From Bryoerythrophyllum caledonicum (Eukaryota > Streptophyta > Bryopsida > Pottiales > Pottiaceae): a stretch of DNA of 64,000 nucleotides. A program made the translations under genes and the position numbers. Below the pieces are notes generated by a model. That model saw nothing but the letters and a program-made list of their open reading frames with translations. It made no database searches and was not told the DNA's origin. How positions within the stretch are numbered: the stretch's first letter is position 1; every line of letters begins with the position of its first letter. This document shows positions 44,601-54,942 of the stretch, one piece after another. The stretch lies in NCBI GenBank assembly GCA_963971425.1, contig OZ020524.1, forward strand, positions 15,379,845-15,443,844. The letters are read 5' to 3'.

Positions 44601-46113
44601 TTCTAGTCTCCAAGCAAACAAGACATGGACACTCACACCTCTTCCACCTGGACACACGGCAATATCCTCCAAATGGGTTTTTAAACTCAAACCCGCACAT
44701 GGCACATCCCCACAACGCTACAAAGCTCGCCTTGTTGCACGCGGATTCCAACAACAACCAGGGGTCGACTACAACGAAACTTTTGCATCTGTCGCCAAGT
44801 ATAACACTATTAAAGTAGTCATAGCTTTAGCTGGAGCATACGGTTGGGAAATGCACCACCTTGACGTTAAAACGGCCTACCTAAACAATCATCTCAAGGA
44901 AAAAGTATATATGCAGCAGCCCCCCGGTCACGTAAAAAAAGGCAAGGAAAGCTTTGTTTGTCTACTACACCGCTCTCTTTATGGACTTAAACAATCCGCC
45001 CGCAACTGGAACAAAAAAATCAATCGCTGGTTACGTAAACATGACCTTTGCCAATCCCACGCCGACAACAATTTATATTATTCACGCCAAGGCAATCTTA
45101 TCATTCTCCTCGTGTTATATGTTGACGATGTCATTCTTACCGGAAATCACACTACCAAAATTGCCTGGCTTCTAAAAAAATTTAGTGGCCGTTTCAAAAT
45201 GTCTTATCTCGGTTTCTTGGCAAAATTTCTTGGCATAGAATATGTTTTTATGGCCACCGGCATCCTCATTCATCAAGCCACTTACACAGAGAGCATCCTT
45301 ATTGAATTTGGGATGCAAAATTGCAATCCCACGCACACTCCCCTTCCAGCTGGTTTTACTACCTCCAGCCAAACCAATACTCCCGATTTTGACCCCACGA
45401 CATATCGCTCTCTCATTGGAAAGGTATCCTTCCTCACCACCACTCGACCGGATATCACTTTTGCCGTCAATTTACTCTCTCGTTTCAACTCTACCCCTCA
45501 ACTCGCTCATTTCCAAGCCGCAAAGCACCTGCTACGCTATCTTCGAGGCACCACCAACCAAGGTCTTTTTTACCCCCGTTCAAACAACTTAACTCTTATT
45601 GGATATAGCGATGCCGATTGGGGAGGCGACCTTGACCAAAGGAAATCCATGGGTGCCTATATTTTTACCATCAACGACACACCTATTACGTGGAGCACAA
45701 AAAAACAAACATGCATTGCTCTTTCTTCCACTGAATTCGAATTCAGATCTCTTGTGGAGACCACGAAAGAAGCGATGTGGCTACGCACCTTATTACAGGA
45801 ATTAGGATTTGCTAAACCAGAACCGACAATCCTTAAATGCGACAACCAAAGCGCAATTAAAATATCCGAAAATCCACAGTTTCACTCCAAGACAAAGCAT
45901 TTTGAGATCCATCTAAACTATGTACGTGACATGGTAGAGAAAGGACGTGTAAAGATTTTGTACACACCTACCGACAAACAACCAGCAGATTTTTTAACCA
46001 AAGCCTTAGGACGTATAAAATTCAATTCTTGTAAAAATCTTTTACAGTTTGGTGTACACTCAACCTCTCCGGGTTTCAGGGAGGGTATTGTAGATCAGGA
46101 AACCCTTCATTAG
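41650..46113 (+). CDS. Copia gag-pol polyprotein
   Basis: A 1487-aa frame from the first ATG after the primer-binding site. Domains: a UBN2-type gag (about 45-230, WAFRLKRIL, LLLLNSLP); an Arg/Gly-rich stretch (about 235-320, repeated GGGRRND) likely to bind RNA; a CCHC zinc knuckle CHFCGKPGHIARNC (about 338-351); an aspartic protease DSGATHH (about 428); integrase (about 565-850, with an HH-CC finger ending CEICQHGKQ, then DDFSRKLW); reverse transcriptase with YVDD (about 1157-1160); and RNase H ending around ADFLTKALG. Length and order are normal for plant Copia. The last residues (VDQETLH) and the stop are encoded inside the 3' LTR. Confidence 0.95.
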   Translation: MATDEASSEVDLSSSQQRDTPSVSHDTQHTREIEISIPDSSRLEGVSNYQVWAFRLKRILERNLVWSYCVTAAPRSPSNIEKERRRIALQALTDSVRDSVVPIVCRFEDPYLLWTALRDRYQSKSGSRRLMLLRKLVSLRKEEATTMEQYITDVKDTMDQLQGMDVKIPEDLCTLLLLNSLPNEYKLFCRTQRSREELPSFMEIEARLLDEELQLRLDAEKDGENEALILKKHKGRGDKNGNRRSQGRDRPQTLGRGGGRRNDVGGGGRRNEACSGGRRDDTGDGGGRHQRSGEDRRRGSGERREENQNRSGRGHNSQHRKVYSATPSESGSDDAFTCHFCGKPGHIARNCQLKKAFDHVKKLESNFRRSKPQAHAITKGKEKHHDSNYDSSSGHESAGSILESQLFEMNHCEGQANMAETQPMWILDSGATHHVTGDKSLFHKMETCTSINPMLAAGGEPHRVAGKGTVNVNLSGGKFMQFKNVLYVPGIRRNLLSVGRISDDGFIIKFHSHGVLILDKSTKEIVGHGERLHSKGLYRLMTSFKSEANALDGNDRLRAKAILWHERLGHINFHTLHLVSKLGLVKGLPKLPDLDILCEICQHGKQTRQAFTPSKKKSKDILELIHSDVCGPFKRPSIKGGRYFVTFIDDFSRKLWVSIIKTKDQVIHEFKKFKHRVENLTGKRILNLRTDNGTEYTSHEFDQLLSDSGIYHQFTQIYTPQSNGVAERKNRTIVEMARCLVFQHSLPSYLWSEAIKTATYIINRLPTRALPNITPEEAFFGTKPDVSKLRIFGTRVVVHIPKEKRHKFASKTNSCILLGLDDSTKGYRCYCPTTRSILISRDVRIDETSSGQFPVDIPSTSNIPSNQFRLLLPTVPNPLEISTESPSLPPQQTAISRQPSNSSQHDILPSTLPPIVEPDFQPHTQPIYNPPRLENQPVQPRRSLRLKRPSTRLEGFIGQIEDSKLTYKDALDNPHWVHAMKEEISSLQANKTWTLTPLPPGHTAISSKWVFKLKPAHGTSPQRYKARLVARGFQQQPGVDYNETFASVAKYNTIKVVIALAGAYGWEMHHLDVKTAYLNNHLKEKVYMQQPPGHVKKGKESFVCLLHRSLYGLKQSARNWNKKINRWLRKHDLCQSHADNNLYYSRQGNLIILLVLYVDDVILTGNHTTKIAWLLKKFSGRFKMSYLGFLAKFLGIEYVFMATGILIHQATYTESILIEFGMQNCNPTHTPLPAGFTTSSQTNTPDFDPTTYRSLIGKVSFLTTTRPDITFAVNLLSRFNSTPQLAHFQAAKHLLRYLRGTTNQGLFYPRSNNLTLIGYSDADWGGDLDQRKSMGAYIFTINDTPITWSTKKQTCIALSSTEFEFRSLVETTKEAMWLRTLLQELGFAKPEPTILKCDNQSAIKISENPQFHSKTKHFEIHLNYVRDMVEKGRVKILYTPTDKQPADFLTKALGRIKFNSCKNLLQFGVHSTSPGFREGIVDQETLH
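46077..46085 (+). other. polypurine tract
   Basis: The purine-rich run AGGGAGGG directly precedes the 3' LTR, as expected for priming second-strand synthesis. Confidence 0.7.
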
Positions 46114-46251
46114 TTACTGTACACTTCCATTAGGTATTCATTAGGCTAAGTAGGTTTTCACTTTCAGCCGTCAAGCACGACTGCTACTCATGTGTATATA
46201 AGAGCCTTTGCTCACACTATTAATTCATCTTCTCTACTTTGAAATCCAACA
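46086..46251 (+). repeat. 3' LTR
   Basis: 166 bp, identical in extent to the 5' LTR with one difference. It carries the end of the polyprotein frame. Confidence 0.93.
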
Positions 46252-46256
46252 AGCAA
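46252..46256 (+). repeat. Copia target-site duplication, right
   Basis: AGCAA, matching 41404-41408. The interrupted CACTA exon continues from here. Confidence 0.92.
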
Positions 46257-47119
46257 AGACGATGAACCTCCAGTGTTTCCAAGGCAACCAAAGAAACTAG
46301 TCAAGGGCAAGGAGAAAGTGATTCCATCCACAAGGGCACCTGCAAGGTCGATAGGAAAGAAGAATTTGTCCAAAAAAGTAGAAAAGAAGCATCGGGCGCC
46401 AACCATCGATGCTTCAATTATTGCAAGACTAAAAGTTATACCAAGGCCTATGAATTCGGTAAGTGTTTACTGCTTTGCTTTTAATGATCCAAGCTCCTAT
46501 CCTTGAGCTACCATATTCTTAGATCTTGTAGTGTTGTTTGCATGATTTGATTTGGACTTAAGGTTGTGTATTGCATTTCTTCTAGGAACCCATCAAGGCA
46601 AGGACCAAAGTATGGCTGCTACATAAGTGTGTGCCAGGTAGCGTGGTTGCTGAGGGATACGCTGGAGTCAACCGAAATTCTAGAAGCCAAAGCGACCTCC
46701 ACATGCAATGTAAATCGGGTACTCAAATGGTAAGCATTGTTCGTGTCTTCTTTGATGGCATACCGGTGATGTTGGACAAAGAAAAAAGATTTCCCCCCGA
46801 TGTGGATTTGGTGGATACGGTTGTTGGTATGCCCAACAATCCAATCTTGTGGGAAATCCCATATCTATGTCCAGTTCCCAACTTGCAAAGCCAGAGTGTC
46901 CTCACGGAGGATTGGGTACGTCCAAAGTTCAACGTCAATGCTAGCAATTCACAACCACCTCAAAGTGGGACTCGGAGTGGAAACAAGCGTTTTTCAGCGC
47001 TTGCATTGAAGGATCCAAAGGGGAAGGAGGCTCGACCTAATCATAGTTCTCAAGCATCAAAGGCTCAAGAAATAGGAGGCACTGGAAAGCTTGGAAGGGC
47101 GGCCTCAAGGCCAAAGTGA

Positions 47120-47619
47120 TGGCGTGGAATATAGTGACTATTTTGCCATTTTAAATCTCTATGTATGTTCTGAGGAGGTTTTTTCCTCTTCTATATAATA
47201 TTTTAATTCTTACTTTGGTTCAAATTTCATGGTTGTTGGTGCATCAACTTAGTTAAGCTCATAAATGTCCTAGTCCTAAATTTAATGCATTCCACGTGCC
47301 TAAGTAGGATTGGATCTTCAGGACGGCACAAATTCATCGCATCTTCCACGTAATAGTTCTTTTATACCATGCATGCAACCAAGTGCACGACCTTGCCTCG
47401 AAGATACTTCGCATGCATAGAATATATATATTCAATAAAGATGGCATGTACAAATTTTGATACTTAAACCATGAACATCGCCGTCTTTCCACTTAATGCC
47501 CCAACTGCTATGCCACGCCGATAACGCCTTGCATGGTAAGAACCCAGGTGTGCAGACCGTGCGGTCTACTTTAGCTCTTCGAGTTTAGTGCATCATGACA
47601 ATCGTTTGGAGCCCTTGTT
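47120..47619. other. 3' flank of the CACTA gene, no gene recognised
   Basis: AT-rich DNA. I looked for a TAGTG terminus here to close the CACTA element and did not find a convincing one. Confidence 0.4.
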
Positions 47620-47623
47620 TTAA

Positions 47624-48567
47624 TCCCTAAAGGACCAAGTGTCCAAAAAGGACTTTTTGAAAAATCGGTCAGGTTCCTATGGTGTCAATTTCCAACATTC
47701 TTTTTTGAAAATTTTACTATAGAAAGACATTTCCAAGAGCTCAGTGGGAAAACAATTTTTTCCTAAATTGGACATTTGATGAAAAAGTTATAGGGTTTTG
47801 AATTTTAAATGGGGAGGGCGGGCACCTCGGGCACCTCCAAATTTTTTTGATAGGACACTCTATTGAAAGTGAGATTTTCAGTACTCGCAAGTAATATTAT
47901 TTCCCTTCATGTTGTCAAAAAAAAGTTCTTGTCTTTAGTGAAAAATAGCATACCAACCCAAGTCAAACATTTTCACACATTGTCACTCATTGTTGGGCAA
48001 GGTACCAAAAAGACTTCTTCTTTTCCACATAAAACCTAGAGATCTTCATATTTTTCACTTTTTATTTTTTTCACAACAATATGTAATGTAAACCTTCTTA
48101 TTAACCATTCGGATAATCAATCAAGAACATATTAAGTTCAAAAAAAATTATAGTGTGAATTAACAAATTTTGAGCCTCCACTCCTTGCACACTTGTTTTG
48201 AATATGCTACACCCGGTCTCTACCTCTAAAAATTGGTGTGTTAGGAGCTAACATCATGCTTAACAAGATGGTAATAGATTTAGACCTTGTGTAGTGAAAT
48301 TTTTTGACACCAACTGAAGTCAAAGTCTGCTGATCCACTAAACGCAGGGAAGAAAATGAACCATTTGCTTGACTTCAAACACTATAATCTTTCAATCCGT
48401 GCGGTCAAAGTTTATGAAATTTTGAACATGTATTACTTAATAAGCCTTTATTGAGATCTTACGGTCAGAACTAAAAATCAAAGTTTTTGTTACCTTCTTT
48501 ATTCATTGCACTAGAATCCATTAATTTTGAAGTGTTTTTGGTGTAAAACTGTCTTGGTACCTAGGGG
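47624..48567 (-). mobile_element. TTAA-flanked MITE family, copy F2 (full length)
   Basis: A 944-bp non-coding element flanked by TTAA on both sides (47620-47623 and 48568-48571). Left end TCCCTAAAGGACCAAG; inverted right end CCCCTAGGTACCAAG. The body is the reverse orientation of F1: AAACCTAGAGATCTTCATATTTTT, then GAGCCTCCACTCCTTGCAC, CTTGTGTAGTGAAA and CTGATCCACTAAACGCAGGGAAGAAAATGAA. It is a non-autonomous DNA transposon. TTAA at every visible end recalls piggyBac target choice. Confidence 0.75.
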
Positions 48568-48571
48568 TTAA

Positions 48572-48880
48572 AGAAGACACTGCAGTCGAGCCTTTAGTCT
48601 TCCTTTTTAGACTAAATCATGGAAAACTTCCACCACTACAATAGTTTTTGCTACTAATCCGTGTGAGACTAATTTGAAAGTTCAAAAATTTACAACCAAT
48701 CATTAATTTACACTAGGAACCGAATCCATCACAGACTAACACATAATTTAAGGACAAAGAATTCACTTTTCAATAATGGATGTGCACTATTGTCCCTCCT
48801 AGCATGCAAATAGCTTAAAATTGATCCAACATCTAGATGCATGGATCATATTTGTTTGTTATACACGATGGAAGAGACAA
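48572..48880. other. spacer, no gene recognised
   Basis: Nothing recognised between the two MITEs. Confidence 0.45.
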
Positions 48881-48882
48881 TA

Positions 48883-49349
48883 GAGTTTTCCTGAAAGTCG
48901 AAATTTCCCAAGGTGGTTGCCCTGTGTCAGGCAAAAAAAGAGGGTGCAACACAATGTCCGAGCCTTGTGTCTTTTTCTAAACACAAACTCGGTATGCCAT
49001 CTATAAGTGGAAATTTTTGCAAGGTGAAAATTCTCACCTTGCATATTTCCCGGACCACTGGCTAACATTCCTTGAATAGCTCTACAGTCTCCTCAAGCTC
49101 CACCTTGCTCCTTCAATAGTACTACATCTATCCTCAAGCCTAGGCCCCACATGCACATGTGCATGATTTGCTATTCACTATTCACTATTCACCATTCACT
49201 ATTGCACTCTAAATTCAACCGGACATCCCCTGATCCACTCAATCTTTTTGGTTCCTTAATTTTGGCACTCCACATTCAGGGCAACTAGTAAAATTCAGGA
49301 TACAGGATCTAACTGTGGGTCTCCATGCCTAGTACTTTCAGGAAAACTC
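48883..49349. mobile_element. Stowaway-like MITE, copy M2
   Basis: 467 bp with the same perfect 16-bp terminal inverted repeats GAGTTTTCCTGAAAGT as M1, flanked by TA on both sides (48881-48882 and 49350-49351). The block AAGGTGGTTGCCCTGTGTCAG and the palindromic GGTGAAAATTCTCACC are shared with M1 in inverted orientation. A short run of CTATTCACTATTCAC repeats sits near 49170-49205. Confidence 0.8.
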
Positions 49350-50272
49350 TAATGGGACACGCCCATTTCTCAACAATGGACCCTTTGTCCCAATGTTGGT
49401 TCGAGCTCATGTGGAAACAAGCCTCGGCTACTAAGAGCCCAATGTGTTTTGATTCTTTGGAGTAGAATTTTTGTTCAAGCGGGCCTTTCCCCTAAGGGCA
49501 TCCTTGCGCGGCGCATTTAAGGCAACAAGGCCAAAAAATGGGCGGCATGATCTAAAGTCAGTGACCAAGTATGGATCCCAAGCCGGCAAAATTTTGAGCA
49601 GGCTTTGGAAAATATAGGTCGGCCTCGAGGAAATGCGCGTCGTTTGGCGGGCTCAGCAAAGCATCTTTTCTCATTTATTTTTGGCTTCTTTGGCATTGAC
49701 CGGTAGTTGCATTGATGACCAGTGAATGGCATTGCAACATGTGGCTTCCTCGATTTCTGGATATCATGACTAGACCTCTTTGGCATGGCATGCGGTTTAG
49801 GCAAACTTTCACAATGACTTAAGAAAAAAACTTGCCCGCACCCGCAAGCGCCTTCAGAGCACGCCTTTAGAGGTTGCTTGAAGAGTGTACATTGGAATAT
49901 TCTAATCCTCAATTATGTGGATGATGAGCCCCACTGAAGATGGATGGTAGGAGAGCAGCTCGAGTTGATCAACAGTGGAGTTTGTGCCTAGCCAATTTTT
50001 ATTAGGCATCATGGTTGGTCTATCCAAATAAATATGGATAGGCCTGCCAAGTTTGGCAATGCCATATGGACCATGGTTGTTATGTTCTATAGATATTGTA
50101 CTCGGTTATCCTTAGGTTGCTCATAATTCATGGGGTGCAGTTCTAAGTTTTTTCATATGCTTGGTGTAATTTTGTAGAATTGCCTTCGATTTACACATAA
50201 GTGCTATTGAGATCTCAACTTGTATTCCGTGTGCTATATTGGTGTGCTTTCAAGTTAGTGTTCTCGTGTGCA
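49350..50272. other. no gene confidently recognised
   Basis: A 131-aa minus-strand frame (49517-49912) is Cys/Lys/Pro-rich without a known motif and is probably fortuitous. Nothing else is seen. Confidence 0.35.
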
Positions 50273-50644
50273 ATGACTGACAGACTAGGCGATAGCGAAG
50301 TAGAGACCACGGTCGCTCAATTCTTAGAAGACGATGGGGTGGTTTCTCCTCATACCAACCAAGCGGATGCTAGTGGCCCAAGAAATGGAGATAGATTGAA
50401 GAGAAGAGTTGGACTCACAAGTCCTCGTCCTCTCCGTGCAGCTCCTATCTTGTTTGGAGGAGATTTGCATCGATATCGGGAGCAGATGAAGGTGTTCAAG
50501 CAACGCCGCCAAGAACACGGGAGCCAAATCCACACCAAGACTGCCACAATTGGTCACCAAGGTTATGAATTTGATGATGACTTTGTTGAGATGTTTTTAT
50601 CACTTTCTAGACCAAATGCCACCTCCTCTTATGCAAGGGCATAA
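50273..50644 (+). CDS. hypothetical 123-aa protein
   Basis: An open frame from ATG 50273 (MTDRLGDSEVETTVAQFLEDDG) to a stop at 50644. The sequence is hydrophilic and mixed, with an RPLRAAPILFGGDLHRYREQMKVF stretch, quoted here in part as APILFGGDLHRYREQ, that has a natural amino-acid composition, unlike the AT-rich chance frames around it. No family is recognised. A CAAT-like context precedes the ATG, and no TATA box is certain. It could be a small gene, a single exon, or part of a mobile-element ORF. Confidence 0.35.
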   Translation: MTDRLGDSEVETTVAQFLEDDGVVSPHTNQADASGPRNGDRLKRRVGLTSPRPLRAAPILFGGDLHRYREQMKVFKQRRQEHGSQIHTKTATIGHQGYEFDDDFVEMFLSLSRPNATSSYARA

Positions 50645-51190
50645 TCTCTTTTTGAGGTCATACTAAACACCTTCAACAAACTTTGACCACCTTCTGGGGC
50701 AACTTTATGCAGTACGGGCTGTGAATTTATTATGTTAACTTGAAAAAGATCATGTTAGGCACATGTGCACCAAATTTTAGAAGTAGAAGAGGTGTAGAAG
50801 ATGTCCTAAAAAATCATGCAATGCAACTACGTGCTGAGAATCAACAATACACTTTATATTTTGCATATATCATATCCTTCTAAGTTTTTTGAAACTCACA
50901 AATCCATACGGTAGATGCAAAGATCTCAATTTCCTTTTGAACAGGTCATTTTCTTTCTTTTGAATGGACAAAAACTCGAATTTAGAAGTTATTAAAGTTT
51001 AGTGACAGTATTTGTGATATGTCACAATAAACTGCTGCACTATTTGTATATGTAAGTGAAAATAAATTGTAACTTTTGAACCGTAAGTCGGAATTCTACG
51101 AAATTTGTGTCTACGCAAAGCTAATCAAAAGTTGTCTACTAAAGAAAAAATCTCAGAAAATAATGCCTAGAATTGAGAACGTGGTATCTT
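50645..51190. other. AT-rich body, probably part of copy F6
   Basis: No gene is seen. It may be the body of the F6 element, but it does not align by eye with F1/F2. Confidence 0.35.
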
Positions 51191-51236
51191 ACCCAAACTC
51201 AAAATGTCCCCCGAGGGGACTTTGGTCCTTTAGGGG
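51191..51236. mobile_element. TTAA-flanked MITE family, solo end F6
   Basis: TCCCCCGAGGGGACTTTGG and TCCTTTAGGGG followed by TTAA (51237-51240) match the right end of F1 (57121-57172) almost exactly. The other end is not found. Confidence 0.65.
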
Positions 51237-51240
51237 TTAA

Positions 51241-53575
51241 ATGAGGATCATTCCATCCACTTGCATATCATCCAATTAGTATATCCACTTACTTATGTGT
51301 CCACTTTTATGCTAGTACACACGAGTGAGCTACGGGATACTTTGTTTTATTTTGAGTTTTTTTTTCAAGATTAGAGTCTTCTTATGCTTGTTATGTCTTT
51401 AAATTGGCTTACATTTATAAATAGACTTCTAGTTTAGGTCACTTATACTTTCATTGTTGTAGTGAAGGTTTAATTCTTTTGAATATATGACGAGTGTTCA
51501 TATCTTTTTGATTGATATAAAGTAGATTTGATAAATAGATCTTTTTAAATGATATTGCCAAATCTGATATCTGATATCTTGTTATATTATATCAAGACTA
51601 TGTTTAGCACCAAGAATTTAGCATTTTTTATTAATTAAAAATTTTCTTTGGAGCTTCCCTACAATTAAGAAGTAAGCATAAGTCTTTAGGATAGGGCTCA
51701 ACAAACATCATGAATAGATAATGAAACTCGTCGCATGAGGAAAATGAAGAAATGTCCTTTTCTACATCTATTTTATACTAGAATAACACTAAACCACTAC
51801 AATATTAATCCATCAATTAATTGAAGATAAGATGGCGTGAAAATTACATTGAGATAACAGTTGTAAAAAAGGCATGCAAGTAACCTCATCAAATTAGATA
51901 TAAAGATGTCTACATGAAATTGGTATATATTAGAATGGCAAGAAATGACAAAAAACTTTATTTATGATGGCAATGGTGAAATTAACATTTGATTAACATT
52001 AACATTACATTATAATGAAATGTTACTTCGCATGCTATTGAATAGATATCAATGTAGCATGTATAAGAATAACATTATGCAAATGTTATATAAGTATCCA
52101 AAGATTGGATGAATTATAGAAATAACAAGGGTCATTGTAGTGATAAAACCATACACTAAATGCAAAGTAGTAGACTATTTGTCAATTGTTATAAAGATTG
52201 CATCTTTATTTTATTTTTTGACTTGTGGACGTTTAGTGTATCAAAAGTAGAAGACTGTCAAGGATGAAAAGTCGTTGATTGTAACCAAAATTTGGTTGGA
52301 ATGAAGATGAGAAGTTAATGGGGGAGAATAAAGGCATAGCGACCGGTAGCCGGTTCATTGAGGGTCACATTAATGACACTGGCGGAATCTTTAGTGTAGT
52401 TTTAACAAGGAAACTTTATTGTTCATGGTGTTGGCATAGTTGATGGTATTGGGGCAATTGACGCTAATTAATTGTCATGGACGGGTAGCTCGGACATTAT
52501 TGAGGGTGATAGTGCATGGCAGAGTGTCACTTGTTGCAAAATCTTCACTGAGAAGCAACTACCCATGAAATGGTATGCATTTGGTATATTCTTCTGCCTT
52601 CATCCACTTCATCATTTATTATTTTGTCCTCTCACTTTTGCATAACTTTTATTGACGTGTTAAATTTGAAAGTATGCTTGCCATATCGGTAAATATGTGA
52701 GATTATACATACACTTACTTTCCAACATAGCATTCTAGTAATGATACGCATTTGAAATTAGTCCAACCATGCCTAAGAGCATGCATTTTTGCACTTACAA
52801 TGTCAACTCGTAATGCACTTTAAGCACCTTCATGATAATAAAATTATATTTTCAAGTAAAAATGTAAGCACTCTAGGGGCATATAAAGAGTCTTGGCTTA
52901 ATCAAACATAGGATAAAAATATATTATAATGATGCCTCACTCTATAATTTTCAATGCTACTATTGTTGTCTACACAAATGACATGTAAAAACTTGTTGGA
53001 AAAAATGATACAAATGTAGTAATCATTGTTCATGTCAGGAATATATAAAATCTTATGGTTGATAAAAAAAGAATAAGATACATGGTTTATCATACTTCTA
53101 TATGTAGCTACCATAATACTTCAGGCCTCAACATATACAAATTCCACACTATATTTAGCTTATCATCCTATGATTTCAATAAATATTGTTATAACTTATT
53201 GGAATTACATATTATAAATTATTTCAATACATATATATATATATATATGCTATTAATAGAACCTAGTAGATACAGTAGTATTCACCATGTTTGTATTCAT
53301 ACATACTCAATAAATCCAACCCAACTTAAACTATTATAGCATTCCACTACAAAATTTCAGTGTGTTAACTCATAGTTGCAAAATAAATAAATAAATTGGG
53401 TCTAGTACCTCTCAAACTCCTTGGTAAATTTCCACTCATAAATTTGGTAGCCATACATTCCAAGGAATACCACTTTCCACAACATATTCTTCGAACCTTC
53501 ATCCTTCTTTCAATATTCAAAGTACTATAAATTGTACTAAGATTGTTGGTGGACATAGCAATCTAGAACTTAATA
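51241..53575. other. long AT-rich spacer, no gene recognised
   Basis: More than 2.3 kb of AT-rich DNA with a (TA)n run near 53230-53249. No coding, RNA or transposon structure is evident. Confidence 0.5.
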
Positions 53576-53579
53576 TTAA

Positions 53580-53990
53580 CCCCTAAGGTTCCTTGATGAT
53601 TTCTCAAAAAATCAAACACTTCAAAACTACTTATTCTAGTGCAAAGAGAAGGAACAAAAAATAAAAGTTTATTTTAAAACTTTTAGACGCACGATCCTTA
53701 TCTAGACTATTAGAAATACATGTTCTCCAAATTTCATGGAATTTGATTTTACGGATTGGGAGGTTACAGTGTTTGAAGAGAAAAACAAGGTCTTTTTCTT
53801 CCCTTTGTTCACATGAGCAGCAGAGTTTGACTTCTCTTATTGTCAAATTTTTGCATTGCACAAGGCCTAAATTTTATACCATCATGTAGTAAATGATGCA
53901 AATTCTTTGTTCACCATTTTATACAGGTAAAAAAGCAGTGTAACATAATCAAGGAAATTGTAGAAGGGATAGAAATATAGTATTTGTGAA
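53580..53990 (+). mobile_element. TTAA-flanked MITE family, partial copy F4
   Basis: TTAA (53576-53579) then CCCCTAAGG. The body aligns with F3 (CACTTCAAAACTACTTATTCTAGTGCA, quoted in part as ACTTCAAAACTACTT, then TTTTTCTTCCCTTTG, TTTGACTTCTCTTATTGTCAAATTT). The distal part is missing. It provides the empty site for the Tourist-like MITE in F3. Confidence 0.7.
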
Positions 53991-54516
53991 AACGTCACAT
54001 GTGCATGTGACATTTTTTTTGGCAAGGCAACTTGATTTCTTAAAAATTGCAACAAATGAGATGTACTTATATATATATCCTGATTTCATGATTAAAAATA
54101 AGTGATTTTGAAAGAAAAAATGAAAAAGAATCATGAAAGAAATTTGATGAAATATAAGTCACAAGTTTTTACATTTAGCGATAGATGATTACATGCTAAG
54201 ATTTCATAAACAAGTACATGCGTTTCAAAGGATTGCAACACTCTCTGTACATATTCAATCAAACTTGTATGTACATCCTTTACAGTATTTACATACACCA
54301 ACTAAATTGTAGACCAAACAAAAACGTGAGTGATATTTAACTATATAACAAGCTTTACATTAATTCCTAAATTCAAGCATAAGCAAACTTCAATGACCAC
54401 ATTGATATAAATATGATCACATAACTATCATCATGTAATGCTATGTCTATAGGCTTATATTGAAATTATGGGCATTTTTTATTTTTCCCCTCTTTTTTTC
54501 AAAAAACACATCTTTT
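53991..54516. other. AT-rich spacer, no gene recognised
   Basis: Nothing recognised. Confidence 0.45.
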
Positions 54517-54688
54517 CTATTAATACACTTCTATATAGAAAAGTATGTATTTCTTCAACATGTATATATTAAAAAATCTTGCATTTATTTGAAATGTACA
54601 CCCTATTAATACACTTCCATATAGAAAAGTATGTATTTCTTCAACATGTATATATTAAAAAATCGTGCATTTATTTGAAATGTACATA
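54517..54688. repeat. 86-bp tandem duplication
   Basis: Two head-to-tail copies start at 54517 and 54603 (CTATTAATACACTTC...). They differ at only a few positions, so the duplication is recent. Confidence 0.92.
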
Positions 54689-54942
54689 TTTACATGAATG
54701 CATCAAGCTTCCCATAATATGAAACTATTGGATGAACCAATACACCACGACAATGACATTTAATTACTTATATCAAACATCATCTATACTAAAAGTATTT
54801 CAGTCCTTGTCTATTGGAACTAGTCATTTTGAACATATGACATTTCTACTAGCTACAATAATCGTACACACTAATTTAATCTACATGGCCTACATTAGAT
54901 CTTGTATGATGTAAAAGTAATGGATGGCTCTCAAACTAAGCG

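Larger units (their letters stand above)
41409..46251 (+). mobile_element. Ty1/Copia LTR retrotransposon, looks whole
   Basis: A 4843-bp element with 166-bp LTRs (41409-41574 and 46086-46251) that differ at one position. It has a perfect 5-bp target duplication AGCAA, a primer-binding site complementary to initiator-Met tRNA, a purine-rich tract before the 3' LTR, and a single uninterrupted gag-pol frame. LTR divergence near 0.6% suggests insertion within about the last half million years, if plant-like rates of roughly 7e-9 to 1.3e-8 per site per year apply. It is inserted in an exon of the CACTA TNPA-like gene, so it is younger than that element. Confidence 0.95.
38990..47119 (+). pseudogene. 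CACTA TNPA-like second gene, split by a Copia insertion
   Basis: Second gene of the CACTA element, encoding an En/Spm-type accessory DNA-binding protein. Exons: about 38990-39088 (MDANAEAVNLADPD, donor GAG|GTATAT); about 39331-40374 (Gln/His/Pro-rich start, then charged helices with TWLKLIEYWNS); about 40492-41408, interrupted by the Copia element and resuming at 46257-46458 (PRQPKKLVKGKEK); and 46587-47119 (VWLLHKCVPGSVVAEGY, MPNNPILWEIPYLCPV), the conserved C-terminal domain seen in plant En/Spm proteins. Donors and acceptors fit GT/AG. An in-frame TGA near 40657 shows the gene was probably already decaying. The frame reads across the insertion site when the extra target copy is ignored. 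Confidence 0.8.

Noticed and set aside
49517-49912. 131-aa minus-strand ORF
   Set aside because: No motif, no gene context and unusual composition.
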